From Dactylonectria macrodidyma (Eukaryota; Ascomycota; Sordariomycetes; Hypocreales; Nectriaceae): a stretch of DNA of 64,000 bases. Below the pieces are notes generated by a model that saw nothing but the letters and a program-made list of their open reading frames with translations, had not been told where the DNA came from and ran no database searches. Each line of letters opens with the position of its first letter. Position 1 is the stretch's first letter. Below, piece by piece: positions 43,728-55,800 of this stretch. The stretch covers positions 434,001 to 498,000 of the forward strand of contig JAGMUV010000003.1 in assembly GCA_020744425.1 (NCBI GenBank), given 5' to 3'. A program made the position numbers and the translations under genes.

Positions 43728-45480
43728 ATGATTGCTTCATATTTCCTGGCCCTCTGGGTCTGCTTCTTGGGCACAACCCTCGCTGATTGTGGCAATTACC
43801 CCTGTGACACCTTGATTCCGTCTTACGCTCAAAGTGAGGATGGTGTCTGTGTGTTTCAACCTGGCGGTTCAAACCTGTTGGCGATTCAATTCATCGTTTG
43901 GTAAGCCTTCGTAACCCTTGCCAAGCAATGTGATGCTCAGAACTAATCTGCCTTGTTTACACAGCCCGTGCTATGCAGAAGTTGAAAAGGCAAATGTTGC
44001 ATTCACCATGACCAATGGCGTTGTTTCGACTACCACAGGTCAACTGCCAAACGCAGGTTCTACAGTGGTTGCCAATTCGCTTCAGACCGTCACGCTATCA
44101 TTCTTAGTTCTGACCAGTGGATTGAAGCGTGGTGCCTCATTGACTGTGACTCATCTTGGAGTGAGGACTGCTCTGTCAACGACAACTACCTCGCGCATTA
44201 CCTTTGCTGCGAATACTCAAAGCACAGTATATGCTGCAGCTACCGTAGTTCAGACTGCTACTGCAACGAGTATCACTTCGAGCGACGTCACCAGCACCGC
44301 TTCATCGACTTCCACTCTGGACCAAGTGACAACCAACAGCCGATGTGTCGATGGAACCGTTACCGAAACCGAGACGGATAGCACGACGACAACCACGACC
44401 TCAACCCCTGATGCCATCTATACCACAGAAACCGAGAGCGTAACGCAAACGGGCACCGAAACTACCACGACAACGTCGACTATTCTCCAGGAGACGTCGA
44501 CGAGTCTCTGTACCACGGGCACGCTTACTGAAGCTGCCTCGGCGAACACTGAGTCAACTACAACCACGGTCACGCCCTGTCCGTCAACATCCATCAAGAC
44601 TGTCAACCAGTGCGTAACAACTACCAAATACTTGACCCAGACGATTCGAAACAAGCCCGTGACCGTCACGGTGTATGCCAGAAAGCCAACATCCACCAAG
44701 CTTGCGCCGCCAAAGACCATTACTCAGGTCTACACGGTGACGGGCAAGCCTCGTGTCATCACCAGAACGGCCTTTACCACTTCGACCGTTTCCCGAAGCT
44801 GCGTTTCCGCGAGCGGGATCCAGAAGCGCGCCGTGGGTACGCTCGACTGCGGTGCGGCTGCGACGACAACGGTAACCAGCGGCACCGTTACTCAAGTAGT
44901 GACGAGCACGTCCACGGTCAACATCGGAGCCACGATTACTTCGACAGATGTGTCCACCGTCACACCCGACCCCGCCACCGTTACGACTTGCAGTTACGAT
45001 TCAGACACAGAGACGGAGACCATCACCAACACTATTACCGAGGTCGCTACAGCTGCTACTCCCACAGTTACCGTCACGACAGACTCCACTGAGTTTGATA
45101 CCGTTACTGAGACCGAGACTGCAACCGAAACTCCGGATGTCCCTACAACCACTGTATGCTCCAATGTGGCTGCTACTGTCACGACCACTCCAACTATCAC
45201 GCAGACCGTGACGGCCACGGCTGCTCGCAACACCGTCACAGTGATATCCACCCGCAAATCAACTCGCACGATATTCCGCAACACTACTCGCCGTATTGCG
45301 GCTACGCCTGCTACCGTCACCGTCTACCAGACTCCGGCGTGCTTCACAAAGACAGTCTATCCCACCAAGACTGTTAAGATCACGAAGGTCGAGTGTGGTC
45401 GGGTCACCACGAAGACACAGACAGTCGTAATTAACCAGACAAAGTATCCCAGCAAATACCCTCCGATCTGCACTCAATAA
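43728..45480 (+). CDS. Secreted Thr/Ser-rich mucin-like protein (2 exons)
   Basis: Exon 1 (43728-43900) gives a signal peptide (MIASYFLALWVCFLGTTLA) and a Cys-containing start DCGNYPCDTL. A 64-nt intron (donor GTAAGC, acceptor ACAG at 43964) leads to exon 2 (43965-45480), total 562 residues. The frame upstream of 43,965 in exon 2 begins at TTG inside the intron and is not the true start. Most of the protein is Thr/Ser/Val-rich with runs such as TETDSTTTTTTSTPDA, spaced Cys residues and a dibasic QKRAVGTLDC (possible Kex2 site) at about 342-351. There is no GPI signal or transmembrane helix at the end (PSKYPPICTQ). Such proteins are heavily O-mannosylated wall or matrix proteins. Function and family beyond that are not recognised. 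Confidence 0.82.
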
Positions 45481-46870
45481 GTTTTTGGAATGGTGTATAT
45501 ATCCAAATGGGCTTGACTTGCTCTGTCCTTAACGGAGGAGCTGGGGCTCCCATTTACATTACTATGTAGCTAGCAATGAGCTTTTCCTACTAGATACGAA
45601 ACGATTCCAACTCTGGCGCTCTGGAGACATCGAAAATCTACATTAAAATTCGGTGAAATCTGAAATCCGTGATGCTCTTACGCTACTTACGGGGTAAACA
45701 AGACTTTATTTCCCACTCCTTCGCGTATCAATACATGTTTGATCGGTAATGATGGTGTTGAAAGGATATGAGACCGCGTCTGAAAGGCGAGTACGCGAAT
45801 GTGGGGAGCATCCTGAATCTGAGGCTTACCGCTTCCGCATCTGTACGACGGGATCTTTAGATACAAGCTAATCACCACTGGGAACGTTAAAGGCCACACC
45901 TTGTATTCTCCAGCATACGCACCCCTCTCTGTTGAGCCTCGGGCATAACTTTATGACCACGTTATCCGGTATTTGGCATCCGTGTTGAGGGGCCACATTA
46001 TTGATAACCTATATTCGATCCTGTTGTCTAATGTTAGTGCCTAGAACAATCAGTGAGGATGGTAGATAGGAGCCTTAGAAAGCAAAGATTAGTAAGAAAA
46101 AGGTAAGAGATAGAAGAATGTCTTACTAGTGTTAAGTTCCTAGAGAAAATGTTCTTATACCTACGTTTTGCTAATCGCTACTGAAACGACCTTGGCGGAC
46201 GAGGAAGAAACCACACCCAAATGGCTAGCTATCTTTCCGGGGCCGCTGGGGCCAATCGCGACTGACGCCGTCTCGCCGCCTCGAGCAGAGGTCGGCAGCG
46301 GCTGCTTCCAGCACCACCGCAGGTGAAGATGACGGGCCAGTCTCTTCAAGATAGCTAGGAAAGTGTCTAATTAGACACTTTATCCGGTTGGATCGCCGCT
46401 GCGGATTGTGGCAAGGCTCGAAAAGATGAAGGTTGCAGCGGCGGATCCGGGCTTGGGTGGAAGACCTTGGACGCGGTCGGTCGGCTCGTAGGAAAAAGGG
46501 CGTATTCGGTCGGATTGAAAGAGATCTGATAGAAAGCAGGAAATCCGCAATGAAATTGATAGTCATACAGTCTAGAAAATAACAGTCCCGTTGGCTTCCG
46601 CAACTGAGAGGCTTCTCTGCCTCCCCAGCTGTTGAAGCTGACGTTCCTGATGATGATGATGTGCTTCAGAACATGCCCTAGAAAATTCCTGAGACCTAGA
46701 GAGTTGAATCTCTAGTCTCCACAACCCTATCTAACCCCTGTCCCGCCACAATCGCATCACTACTTAAATATAGCTCTTAGGCCTATTTTGTCTTTAGATA
46801 GTCTATTATTTTCCTTACTTACTTTAACTACTTACTATTTCTATACAGATATAAATTAATTAAAGATATA
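45481..46870. other. Intergenic, transition into AT-rich block
   Basis: About 1.4 kb. Frames of 60-113 codons at 46,161-46,603 (minus) show no motif. GC content falls sharply from about 46,750. The palindrome at 46,360 is listed separately. Confidence 0.45.
46360..46381. repeat. Perfect 22-bp palindrome
   Basis: AAAGTGTCTAATTAGACACT followed by TT reads the same on both strands with no spacer. It lies about 0.4 kb left of the AT-rich boundary. Confidence 0.85.
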
Positions 46871-46911
46871 ACGTACTTGATAAGCGAGTGTAACAAACAA
46901 GCGAGTGCAAC
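46871..46911 (+). repeat. Solo pogo-type terminal inverted repeat remnant
   Basis: Preceded by TA (46869-46870). It starts ACGTACTTGATAAGCGAGTG and then a second AAGCGAGTG. The intact pogo element at 60,956 starts ACGTACTCCACAAGTGGGTC and likewise repeats AAGTGAGTC 19-20 bp later. Same opening ACGTACT, same TA flank and same double direct repeat spacing mark it as the end of a related element. No partner end was found; the copia LTR begins 20 bp further on. Confidence 0.55.
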
Positions 46912-46929
46912 ACCGATACTGTACACTTA

Positions 46930-47107
46930 TGTTAAATATTCGGTGTGAAAATTATGTATTCTCTCCTTCTGCCCCTATGTCTTGAGGTTTCAGAGCAAGC
47001 TTTATATACCCTTTCTCTTCTGTGTAAAATCAGCTAGAAGCTGATTGCTAAGCCTTGTGGTAATAGGTGGCAATAGGTAGCAACTTTCGCCTCTGACATA
47101 TCTGACA
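46930..47107 (-). repeat. Probable 3' LTR of the copia element
   Basis: On the plus strand the segment runs from TGTTAAATATTCGG to TATCTGACA (TG..CA ends, about 178 bp). Immediately beyond it, the minus-strand purine run CTGAGGGGG (47,110-47,118) fits a polypurine tract. The 5' LTR lies outside the window, so the left boundary is not confirmed. Confidence 0.5.
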
Positions 47108-47310
47108 TACCCCCTCAGATTTAATGACTTCTTATTAAGTCTAAAGCCCTTCTTTATCCTTCTAGAGCCTCTTCTTAACGTCTTCTAATCTAAGTTAATA
47201 TATAAAGCGGTTCTATTTTCTAGCTAGAAGTGCTTTCATTAGGCTATCTATAACTATATCTATTAATTTAATATATTTAACTTAAATTTTCCCTCTTTAA
47301 ACCTCCTATT

Positions 47311-47590
47311 TAAGCTAGTAATTGTAGATATTAATATACTATAACTTAGTCTTTAAAGTAGCTATCTTAGCTATTATAAGATTAATAGTCTAAGTATTAT
47401 TATAGTTAATCTGGATAGTTAAGTTATTTAGTTAAACTATTAGTTCTTTAAGCAGTCAGCTTATAAAGAGAGATTCTTTAGCTGCTTATACTAAGGCTAG
47501 GAGCTCTGCTTCTATTATTAATGTTATAACTATGTCTTACTTATTAGCTCTCTATCTGATCAGTCTATTAAATAGCTTAATAGTATATAC
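47311..47590 (-). pseudogene. copia RNase H, distal part
   Basis: Minus-strand translation gives KLFNRLI, then DIVITLIIEAELLALV-stop-AAKESLF and further IQINYNNT-stop-TINLI, the standard copia RNase H order, with several codons turned to stops. The gypsy element separates it from the proximal part at 60,417; across the target duplication the frame is continuous. Confidence 0.8.
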
Positions 47591-47992
47591 TGTGTTAAGC
47601 AGGGGGACAAGAGGGACACCACTACCCGAAGTAACAGATGCCGTAGGGTAGGCGGGATGCGAAGTAGAGCGAGGATGGATAAGACTTATAAAACAAAATA
47701 GACAAAAAGAAGGCCAGAGCTATAATCGAGTAGCTAGCTAAGAAATAAATCAGATATTCTAATTAATTAAATAAATCTTATTATAATGATATTAAAAACC
47801 ATTTAATAACTTAAAAATAAAGGTAGGCAAGAATATGATTGATTATTACCTATGTCTAAGTTATCTTTGCCTTTTATCTTAGACTAACTCTTATTATCCT
47901 TATTAATAGCTTTATTAAGACTAGCACTTAAATTAGTCAGCTAATTAAAATGTCTAGGCCATTCTAGCTAGTAGGCTCTTAGCCTTAACACA
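47591..47992 (-). repeat. 3' LTR of the gypsy element
   Basis: 402 bp. Compared by eye with the other LTR there are about 43 differences, all transitions, and no indels. The first 125 bp (plus-strand order) retain more G/C than the right copy, while the rest has mostly lost it. Confidence 0.9.
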
Positions 47993-48004
47993 TTCCTCCC
48001 TATG
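47993..48004 (-). other. Polypurine tract of the gypsy element
   Basis: Minus-strand CATAGGGAGGAA directly before the LTR start TGTGTTA; the usual primer site for plus-strand DNA synthesis in LTR retrotransposons. It sets the element's direction. Confidence 0.75.
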
Positions 48005-51000
48005 CGGTTAGCACTTTATTTCTATAAGCTTAAAGACTGTAAATAATAAAGAGAAGAAGAGCTTTAGTAAATAAAGGAAATAATAAGAAAAGAAAGATAA
48101 TATATATAAGTCTAATATCTAAGTGTAGTTAATTAACTAGAATCCGGCTTATATTTATTCTTCTAAGATTATAGTATTTATAAAAGAGGGTCTAAAGAGA
48201 ACCTAAGTACTAAGGTTATATTAAAGGCAGTAAGTAAAGTTATAAAAGTAGCTATAATAAGAACTCTTTAGTAAAATTAACTATAGAATGTATAAGGAGA
48301 CTAAGAAGTATTCGATTAAGTAGTATCCCTTAGTGAATTAGATGATTAAGATATATTAGTAAGTCTAGTAAGCGCAGAGGCAGACAGCAGTAGTGATCCT
48401 CAGGCAGGTCTTAAAGGCAGAGTGCAAGTCAATTCGCATATAGTAGCACGATCAGCCCGAGAGGGCCCAGCAGGAGGAGGAGGAGCTAATCTTGATCTTA
48501 AGGTATCCATAATAGCGTTCTATTAAAATAGGGAAATCAGACTATTTAGGACGAAAGTAGTAAAGCTTCTTATTTAATTAATTGCATATATCTATTAGTA
48601 AGGAGCTAGGAGTAAATAGAGAGACCTAGCAGTATATATAGTTATAATATAGGCAGGAGTATTAATATCATTCTTCTTTATAGTTTCTATAGCTTCTTTA
48701 ACTATTAGTTTAGTAATATAGACTCCTTTAATTCTATTTATAAATACTTAGTTAGGAATAGCCTTAGTATAATTATTAGTATGAATAATTTAATTATTAG
48801 CCTTCTTTTTTAATAATGCTTATTTTATAATAATATCCTTATTAGTCTTCTTTTACTTCTTATTAATAGCCCCTTCGTTTAAGTCATCTGAGTTACTATA
48901 GTTATTATTAGTCACTAGAGCAAGGGTTATATAAGGCAGAACTATTTAATTAAATGAATCTATAATACTTAAGCTGGGTTTAAAAGCGAATAGTAGAATT
49001 AAAGGAGTTTTAAAGCATTAGGATTTTAAGGTCATTACTAGCTCTAAGTCCTGTACTAATTAGTTAATAAGTTCCTAGTTAGTGTTAAGAGTGCGTAGAG
49101 CAATTATATAGAATTTAAGTAAATTAGGGGTCTTAATAATTTAGCTTAGTTTAAGAAGGGTAATAGACTCTTTAAATATTATAGTATTAGTAAGTATGAT
49201 TATTAATTAAGAGTCCTTAGTCTAATTCCTAGTAATAAGAAAGTCAGTCTACCTAATTAGTTAATAGCCGCTTAGTTTAATAAGGATAATAGTAAGTCCT
49301 TTAAAAAGCAAACTATAGACAGAGTAGTAAGAGAAGGGCATAGAAGATACTGCCTTACTATGCTTATATTTAGTAATAGTGACTTTTCTAAACCTAAGTT
49401 TATTATAAATAGCCATTAGGAACCAGGTCTTAACCTGCTCTTAGTTAATAGAGAGAGTGACTTTAGACAGCTTAGGCAATTAATTAAATAGACTAATAAG
49501 CCAATCTCTTTATAAGAAGGCATATTCTCCTTCTATTAGTCGCTTCCTAATGCCTAGAGTTACTAAAGATAGATTTGTATATAAATAGACCCTAAGTCTT
49601 ATAGCTCTAGTCATACTTTATAAATTTAGAAATGCAAAGTAAATAGCTAAGTATCTGCATTCAAAACCGCTTAGTTAATTAGCTATAGGAATGCAGAAGA
49701 TATTAAAGTCATAAGGATAATCTATTTTAGTTAAGATAAGGCACTAGGCATAAGCAAATGCTTTCTAGCGGTTGAGCAAAGTGCGGCCTCTAAGGGTGTT
49801 ATAGTAGAAGACTTAACTAAAGCATTAGTTAAAGATATATAATACTTAGTAGAAGTCCTTATAATTAACTAAGCTAATTATAAAACGCTAGTTAAAGATA
49901 TCTTACTTAATAGTATAGTAGCTAGAATTATAATAAGAGTTTAGTATGCATTTAGTAATAAGGTCCTTAGAGAGTAGGCACTTATATATTCAATTAACTA
50001 GATCTATTATCTTCTTAAGTAGATTTATTATAACTATAGGAGCACTATTTAAAAGCAGGGTTAGAAATACTATAATAATATCCTCCAGTCTGTATATAAT
50101 TATAGTTAGGAAGTCTCTAAGTCCTTCCTTACTAGCCTAAGCATTATCTTATAACTTCTTATAAAGGTTTTAGAAGTAAAGAGTATGCTCTTTCTAAGAT
50201 ACTCTAAAGGGCATTATATTATCCTTATATAAAGGTTATATTAGTATAGCTTTTATAAACTTAAAGTCTTTATAATTACTATATATATTAATTGTCCTTT
50301 CCTTATTAGATTTAGGCCATTTTATATAAAAGTGTAATAAGGCTAGTTAATTAACTATAATCTCCTTTAGCTACTTAGTTAAGAATGCTTCTAAAGTATA
50401 GTAAAACAATCCCTTTTTATAGTTAATAATAGTGATTTCCTTGCTTTAAGTAAAATGAGCCTTTAGTAGGAAGTAGGTTTATTCATTATTAATAAAGCTA
50501 CTTATAGTAAAGGCGCCTAGTAGGAGGAAGAGTAGAGGATTCATTTAGAAGAAGGCTAGGCTGAAAGGAGGTTATTTAGTAGTAAATTGTTCGATTAAAT
50601 GAATTATAAAGTCATTTAGTAACCTAATATCATAATAATAGCAAGATAAAAGAAATAGAGGGTTGTAATTAAAGAGGGGGGGGTTTTTACTGTAGTTAGC
50701 GACGAGGTTTTAGGAATAGGATTTTTAAGACTGAGTAGTATAGGCTTATGAGCATTAGTAAGGCAGGCAGAAATGAAGGCAGGTAACTGGTTTAGAGAAG
50801 TAAAGAGATTAGAGAGCAGAAGGTTATAGTAATAAGGTTCTTATAGTAAGAAGCGGAGAGAGGTTAGAGATAAAAGCTTAGCTAAGAAGAAAGGGGGTTT
50901 CTAAGAGCATTATCCAGGCTAGTTAAAGAATAGCGTTTAATTAAGTGAATGCGCTAAATAGTTATAATTAAAGGGCAATAAGTTCTAGGAATAGCAGCTA

Positions 51001-51241
51001 TTATAAGAAGAGAGGTTAAGTTATACTAAAGAGAAAGAGAAAAGAAAGAGAAACGGCTTTTAAAGTCTTAAGTAGTAGGAGGTTATTTGTTTTCCCTACT
51101 AGCTGTGATTCACCTTATATGCATTAATCTTAACACATGCATTTCCTTTACTTTAAAATACTTCTTTTCTCTCTCTTTCCTTTCCTTCCTTTTTCTTCCT
51201 CTTTACACTTTATTAATATTACTTAATTAACTCATTTAGCA

Positions 51242-52660
51242 ATAGCTTCTTCTAACTTCCACCTTTCTGACATTACTAAGGTCTGCTAAAAAGCCTTTCC
51301 TAATATACGCATTTATATAGCTAGTTAGTTAGAAAGCGATGAATTCTCTCTTTATACTAATTTGATTTAGAATAGCTATTATAAGACTTTATTAACTAAA
51401 AAGGAGCGAAAGGAGGCTCGCTTTATATTAGTAAGTATTCTCCTATAGCTAAGACTATTTAATCTAATGGTTCTATAATTCGAGAAGCACTTTACTATCT
51501 GGATTTGCTTATATATAGCCTTTAACTATAGCAGTCTCCCTTTCTTCATTAAGTTCGCCCTTAAGGGAGAGTTACCTAATATTAACTCTACTAAGAAGCA
51601 TATCTAAGTCTAGATTTATAAAGATAAGATAGTTAATATAGTCTTAAAATACTTAATAAAATATATTTCTAACTAGCCCTTTTAATTAGTATATATTCTT
51701 ACTGACTTAGGCTATTCTTATAAGTATTTTATTAAAGAACTGCTTTACTAACCTAAGTATAAGAAGGCTTTAATTATTACCTTCTTTAGATATTAAAATC
51801 CGCTATTATATAAGTATTATATTTAATTAAGTACTTTAAATTACTTTATAACTAAAGAGTATTATATATAGCTATTTTATACTTACTAATCTATCTTAGG
51901 GTTTATAAATAGGAAATATATGAATTATATTTAGAATACTAATTCTTAGTATAAATAGTCTTTTCTTAGTAAGTACTTAGCTTCTGAACCTAGTTTTAAT
52001 ACTTCTCTTAACCTCTTATTTAATATAAAGTATTCTATCGATCCTAATGATTAAGTAGTAAGTATTCTTAACTATATAAGCTGCCCTTATATTTCTAATG
52101 AATTCCCTTTAGCTTAGGAGGATGAGTCCCTTTATAATAAAGCTATTCAGAATGCTAAGAAGTGTACTACTTAGGATAAGTCTATAGGCTTTTTTAAGGC
52201 TTGAGTCTTCAGTTTTTAGTCTATTAGTAGTAGTTTAGGGTTAGATCAGTTAATTAACCTAGTTCAGCTTATCTCCTATATACTAAACTCTTTTATTTAG
52301 TAGCTTTAATGCTTAACTTACTATAATAATATAGGATAAATAGGATTCTACTAGTTAGTTCTTTTATAATTAACTTTTCTCTTATATAAAGTATGCTTAT
52401 CCTTTTATAGTACTATGTCTAACTCACTATCCTAAGTAGGTATAGCTTTTATAGCTTTTCCTTTATTTTATAACTCTAGAGTTATTTAATTAATTAGTTT
52501 ATATATTTTATATATTAATCCTAATGCCTATTTAGTCTTAAGTCTAATTTTTAAACTATAAATTTATAAAGCCTTTAACTAGCTAAGATATTAGTAAGTA
52601 GTGATTATTTATCTTTTCTTACTTCTTATATTATACCCCTCTTTAAAATAATAATAAGTA
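51242..52660 (+). pseudogene. Possible decayed antisense gene inside the gypsy element
   Basis: A plus-strand frame of about 470 codons, opposite to gag-pol. Stops in it are TAA or TAG with a single TGA, as expected if Gln, Arg and Trp codons were mutated by RIP, but RIP DNA generally favours TAA/TAG, so this alone is weak. It opens at CAATAGCTTCTTCTAACTTC, which is an ATG context with G changed to A, about 40 bp after a strong pyrimidine tract (51,165-51,210) like those in fungal promoters. Stretches such as TKKERKEARFILVS and LASEPSFNTSLNLL read like protein. No family was recognised. It could be a captured host gene or an extra element ORF, or a chance reading. Confidence 0.33.
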
Positions 52661-52899
52661 TAAACTTTAGACTTATTATTATTTCCCACTCCTTTGTCTT
52701 ACTTAGAGAGATTCAAACTGGTCTTTCTAGGCTTAATCTCTATATAAGAATTAGATCTCCAGTTTTCTTTCCTCCCTAGCACTAGTGATAGTCAGTTAAG
52801 AGGGAACCTCAGGGCTTATTTTTAATCTATCCTTCTCTTCTAGGCTCATTTCTTCATCCTGTTTTATTTAATTAACTGATCTAGCTTAAGGATTGCTAT

Positions 52900-55800
52900 A
52901 GAAAAGGCGCTCCTAGCAAGAGAGGGCTGAAGAATCATTATCTAAGCTCTACTAGCTGTCTTTATTTAGTTAAAACACTTTAAGGTATTCACTGTAATAA
53001 GTAATGCTAAGTAGCAATCTATCTAGGGTTTCTAGGTAGTACTAGCCTTTATCTAAGGCTATTTTAATCCTATATAGCCCCTACTATCTAGGCTTGAACT
53101 TAGCCGCTATAGAAAGGTCGGTTTTTCTAGGGTTATTATATTATAATACTAAGTCGCCAACCTTTAGCAGGGTTTTTCTTAAAGCGTAAGAAAATCCTTA
53201 ATCTATCCTTACTGCTTTCTTCTTTCTAAACTTAGTAACCCTTTGCCTTACGATCTTTACATCCTTATCTAAGAAAGAAAGGGCGCGGATTCTAGCTATA
53301 AATATTTAATTAGATATTTTTATATTATCTTAAAGGATTATCCTCTATATAAGCATATCCCCTTCTAGTAAGAGACCTAGTTTATACTTATATAGTAAGT
53401 ATGTAGGAATGTAGCTATAGGATGCTCTTAGTAATACTCTATCTATAAATAGAATAGTTAGGAGGTTAACTAACTAATTCCTAGTCTTTAGAGTATCTAT
53501 CTTCTTAATATAAGACGTAATATTACTATAGCTTGATTCAATTAACCTATTTGCTTTAGTATTATATATAGAGATATATACAGTCTATATACCCAGGTCT
53601 CTTAGGATATCTATAAGGCCTTATTAACATTCTAACCTATTATTAATGATTGCTATAATAGGTATTCTATAGTAAGAAAAGATCTTTCTTAAGAATGAGC
53701 GTATATAAGAGGCTTTAAGTAACTTTAGGGCTTTGGCTTTAATCCATCTAGTAAGGTTATATCTGGCTTCTAGTAAGTACTTCTTACCTTAAGACTCTTT
53801 AAGATATTAAGCATTTATATAAATCTTTATTATAGGATAGCTAGGTTTAGTAAGTATTATAGGTTCTTTAGCTTATTATATATTATAGATTTAGTAAGTC
53901 TTATAGGCTAGGATAGCTATATTTATATCTTTATAAAGGTTTAGCTAGTAGTATTTCTCTTTTAGGAGTCTTATGGTTTTCTCTTAGCCTTAATGCTTAT
54001 AGTTTTTATAATATGATTTAATTAAATGCTTTTATATATCTTTACTCCTAATAACCAGCTTAGGGTCACGGTTTAAGTAAGTTATTTATAACTATAGGGT
54101 TCTTTTATAAAGGAAGAACCTTTTTACTTTAAGGTAAAGATATGCGTATGCCTTATCTAATATATCTTAAGGGCATTATTAAGTCTATAAGAACCTCCTT
54201 AAGACCCTTAACTTATTAGTATATTTATTTTTTAGTAATTCTAATAATAGTTAAGATTCTTATTAGGTTTTTACTAGGTTAACTATAATAACGTTTAATT
54301 ATTAATTAATAAAGGCTTTAATATTCCCTTTAGCTTCTTAGTCTAGTTAATTAGATAGGCCTAGTGGTTTTCTAGATAGCCTATTAGCTACTATATTCTT
54401 AATCCTAAGTATATATTAGACTGTGAAGTTAAAGAGTAGTAAGTAACTAATCTATCTATTAACTAGTGCTCTTAGAATGTCTGTCCCTTTCTTATTAAGC
54501 TAATAGACTAATACTTAAGCATCTATCTTTAATATAAAGTGAATTCTATATAAATATATGCATAACCATTTAATTAAAAGTAGAATGCTTTAATATTCTC
54601 TTTTTATAGTATTATAGTTATATTCACTTTAAGTCTATATACCGGATTCGAATCTTATTAAATAGTATTTACTATCCACTACTTACATAAGAATATAACC
54701 CTAATCTAATAGACTAGTATTAGCTATAAGAATAACCTCCTTATAACTAGAAGATAGGTTTAAAATAATTAAGATAAGCGCTAATAATAATTTATCCTTT
54801 AGTATTTATATAGCCTTAGCTTATAAATTACTCTAAATAAATTTAGCATCTTTCTTTAGTAAACTTATTAATAGCTTTATAATAGTTATATATCTAGCAA
54901 CCTATATCCTATAGTAGCTAGTAATTCTTAAGAATGCTCTGACTTTTATATTAGAATCGTAGTAAGTCTACTTAGTAATTTTAATAACTTTAGCCTCTTC
55001 TAGCAATCTCCTATAAGTACTATAAAGATACCTAACTACTAGAGCAGTTCATCTATAAAACTGTGATTTTAGTATAAAAATAGTATATCTAGCTAGTTTA
55101 ATATTTAATAGAGTCTGATTTAGGTTAATTAAATGCTTTTTAACATACTATCTGACTCTTAGGCTAGCTTCTTTATTATTATAGATTATAGTAGGTCCTT
55201 TTACTACTATATTATTAAGGAAAGTTATATAGATATCTAGTATTAAGTCAAATAAGATATAAGTAATAATCCTTATAAATTAGGCTATTGAGTTAGTCGC
55301 TCCTTATAGTAATATGCATATTCTTAGCAGGCCTAATAGTATTATAAAAGTAATTAAATCCCTGCTTTCTTTAACTAGACTGACTTAGTTATATCTTAAG
55401 AAGAAGTCTAAGAAAGATAATATCTAATATATTATTATATTTACTAAGAACTCCTTAATACTAAAAGAGCTTAAGCTATTATAAATAGTAATATAGTTTA
55501 TTTTAATAGCTAAATTAATTAATTAGATTCTACTATCCTTTTTTATTATAAATATAAATAGGTTCTTATAAGAGCTATAGCCTTCTTTTAAAATGCCTTT
55601 TCTAAGTCTTTAATAAAGTAAGTTAATGACCTTTTAGTATAGTCCTAAAGGGATAGGAATGCTGCCTACTTACTAAGCCTTATAAAGGATGACCTTAATA
55701 ACTTATAATAGAGTGACTATTAAGTTAACTCTTTTATAGTCTTTAAAGTCTTAAGCTAGTATAGCCTCCTTATTATATAAGATAGTAGTAAATATATCTT

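Noticed and set aside
44584..45320. Antisense frames over the Thr-rich gene
   Set aside because: Val-rich translations are the mirror of Thr/Ser codon repeats on the plus strand.
46225..46566. 113-codon minus-strand frame near the AT-rich boundary
   Set aside because: Arg/Pro/Ser-rich translation without motif; overlapping frames of similar length suggest chance in GC-rich DNA.
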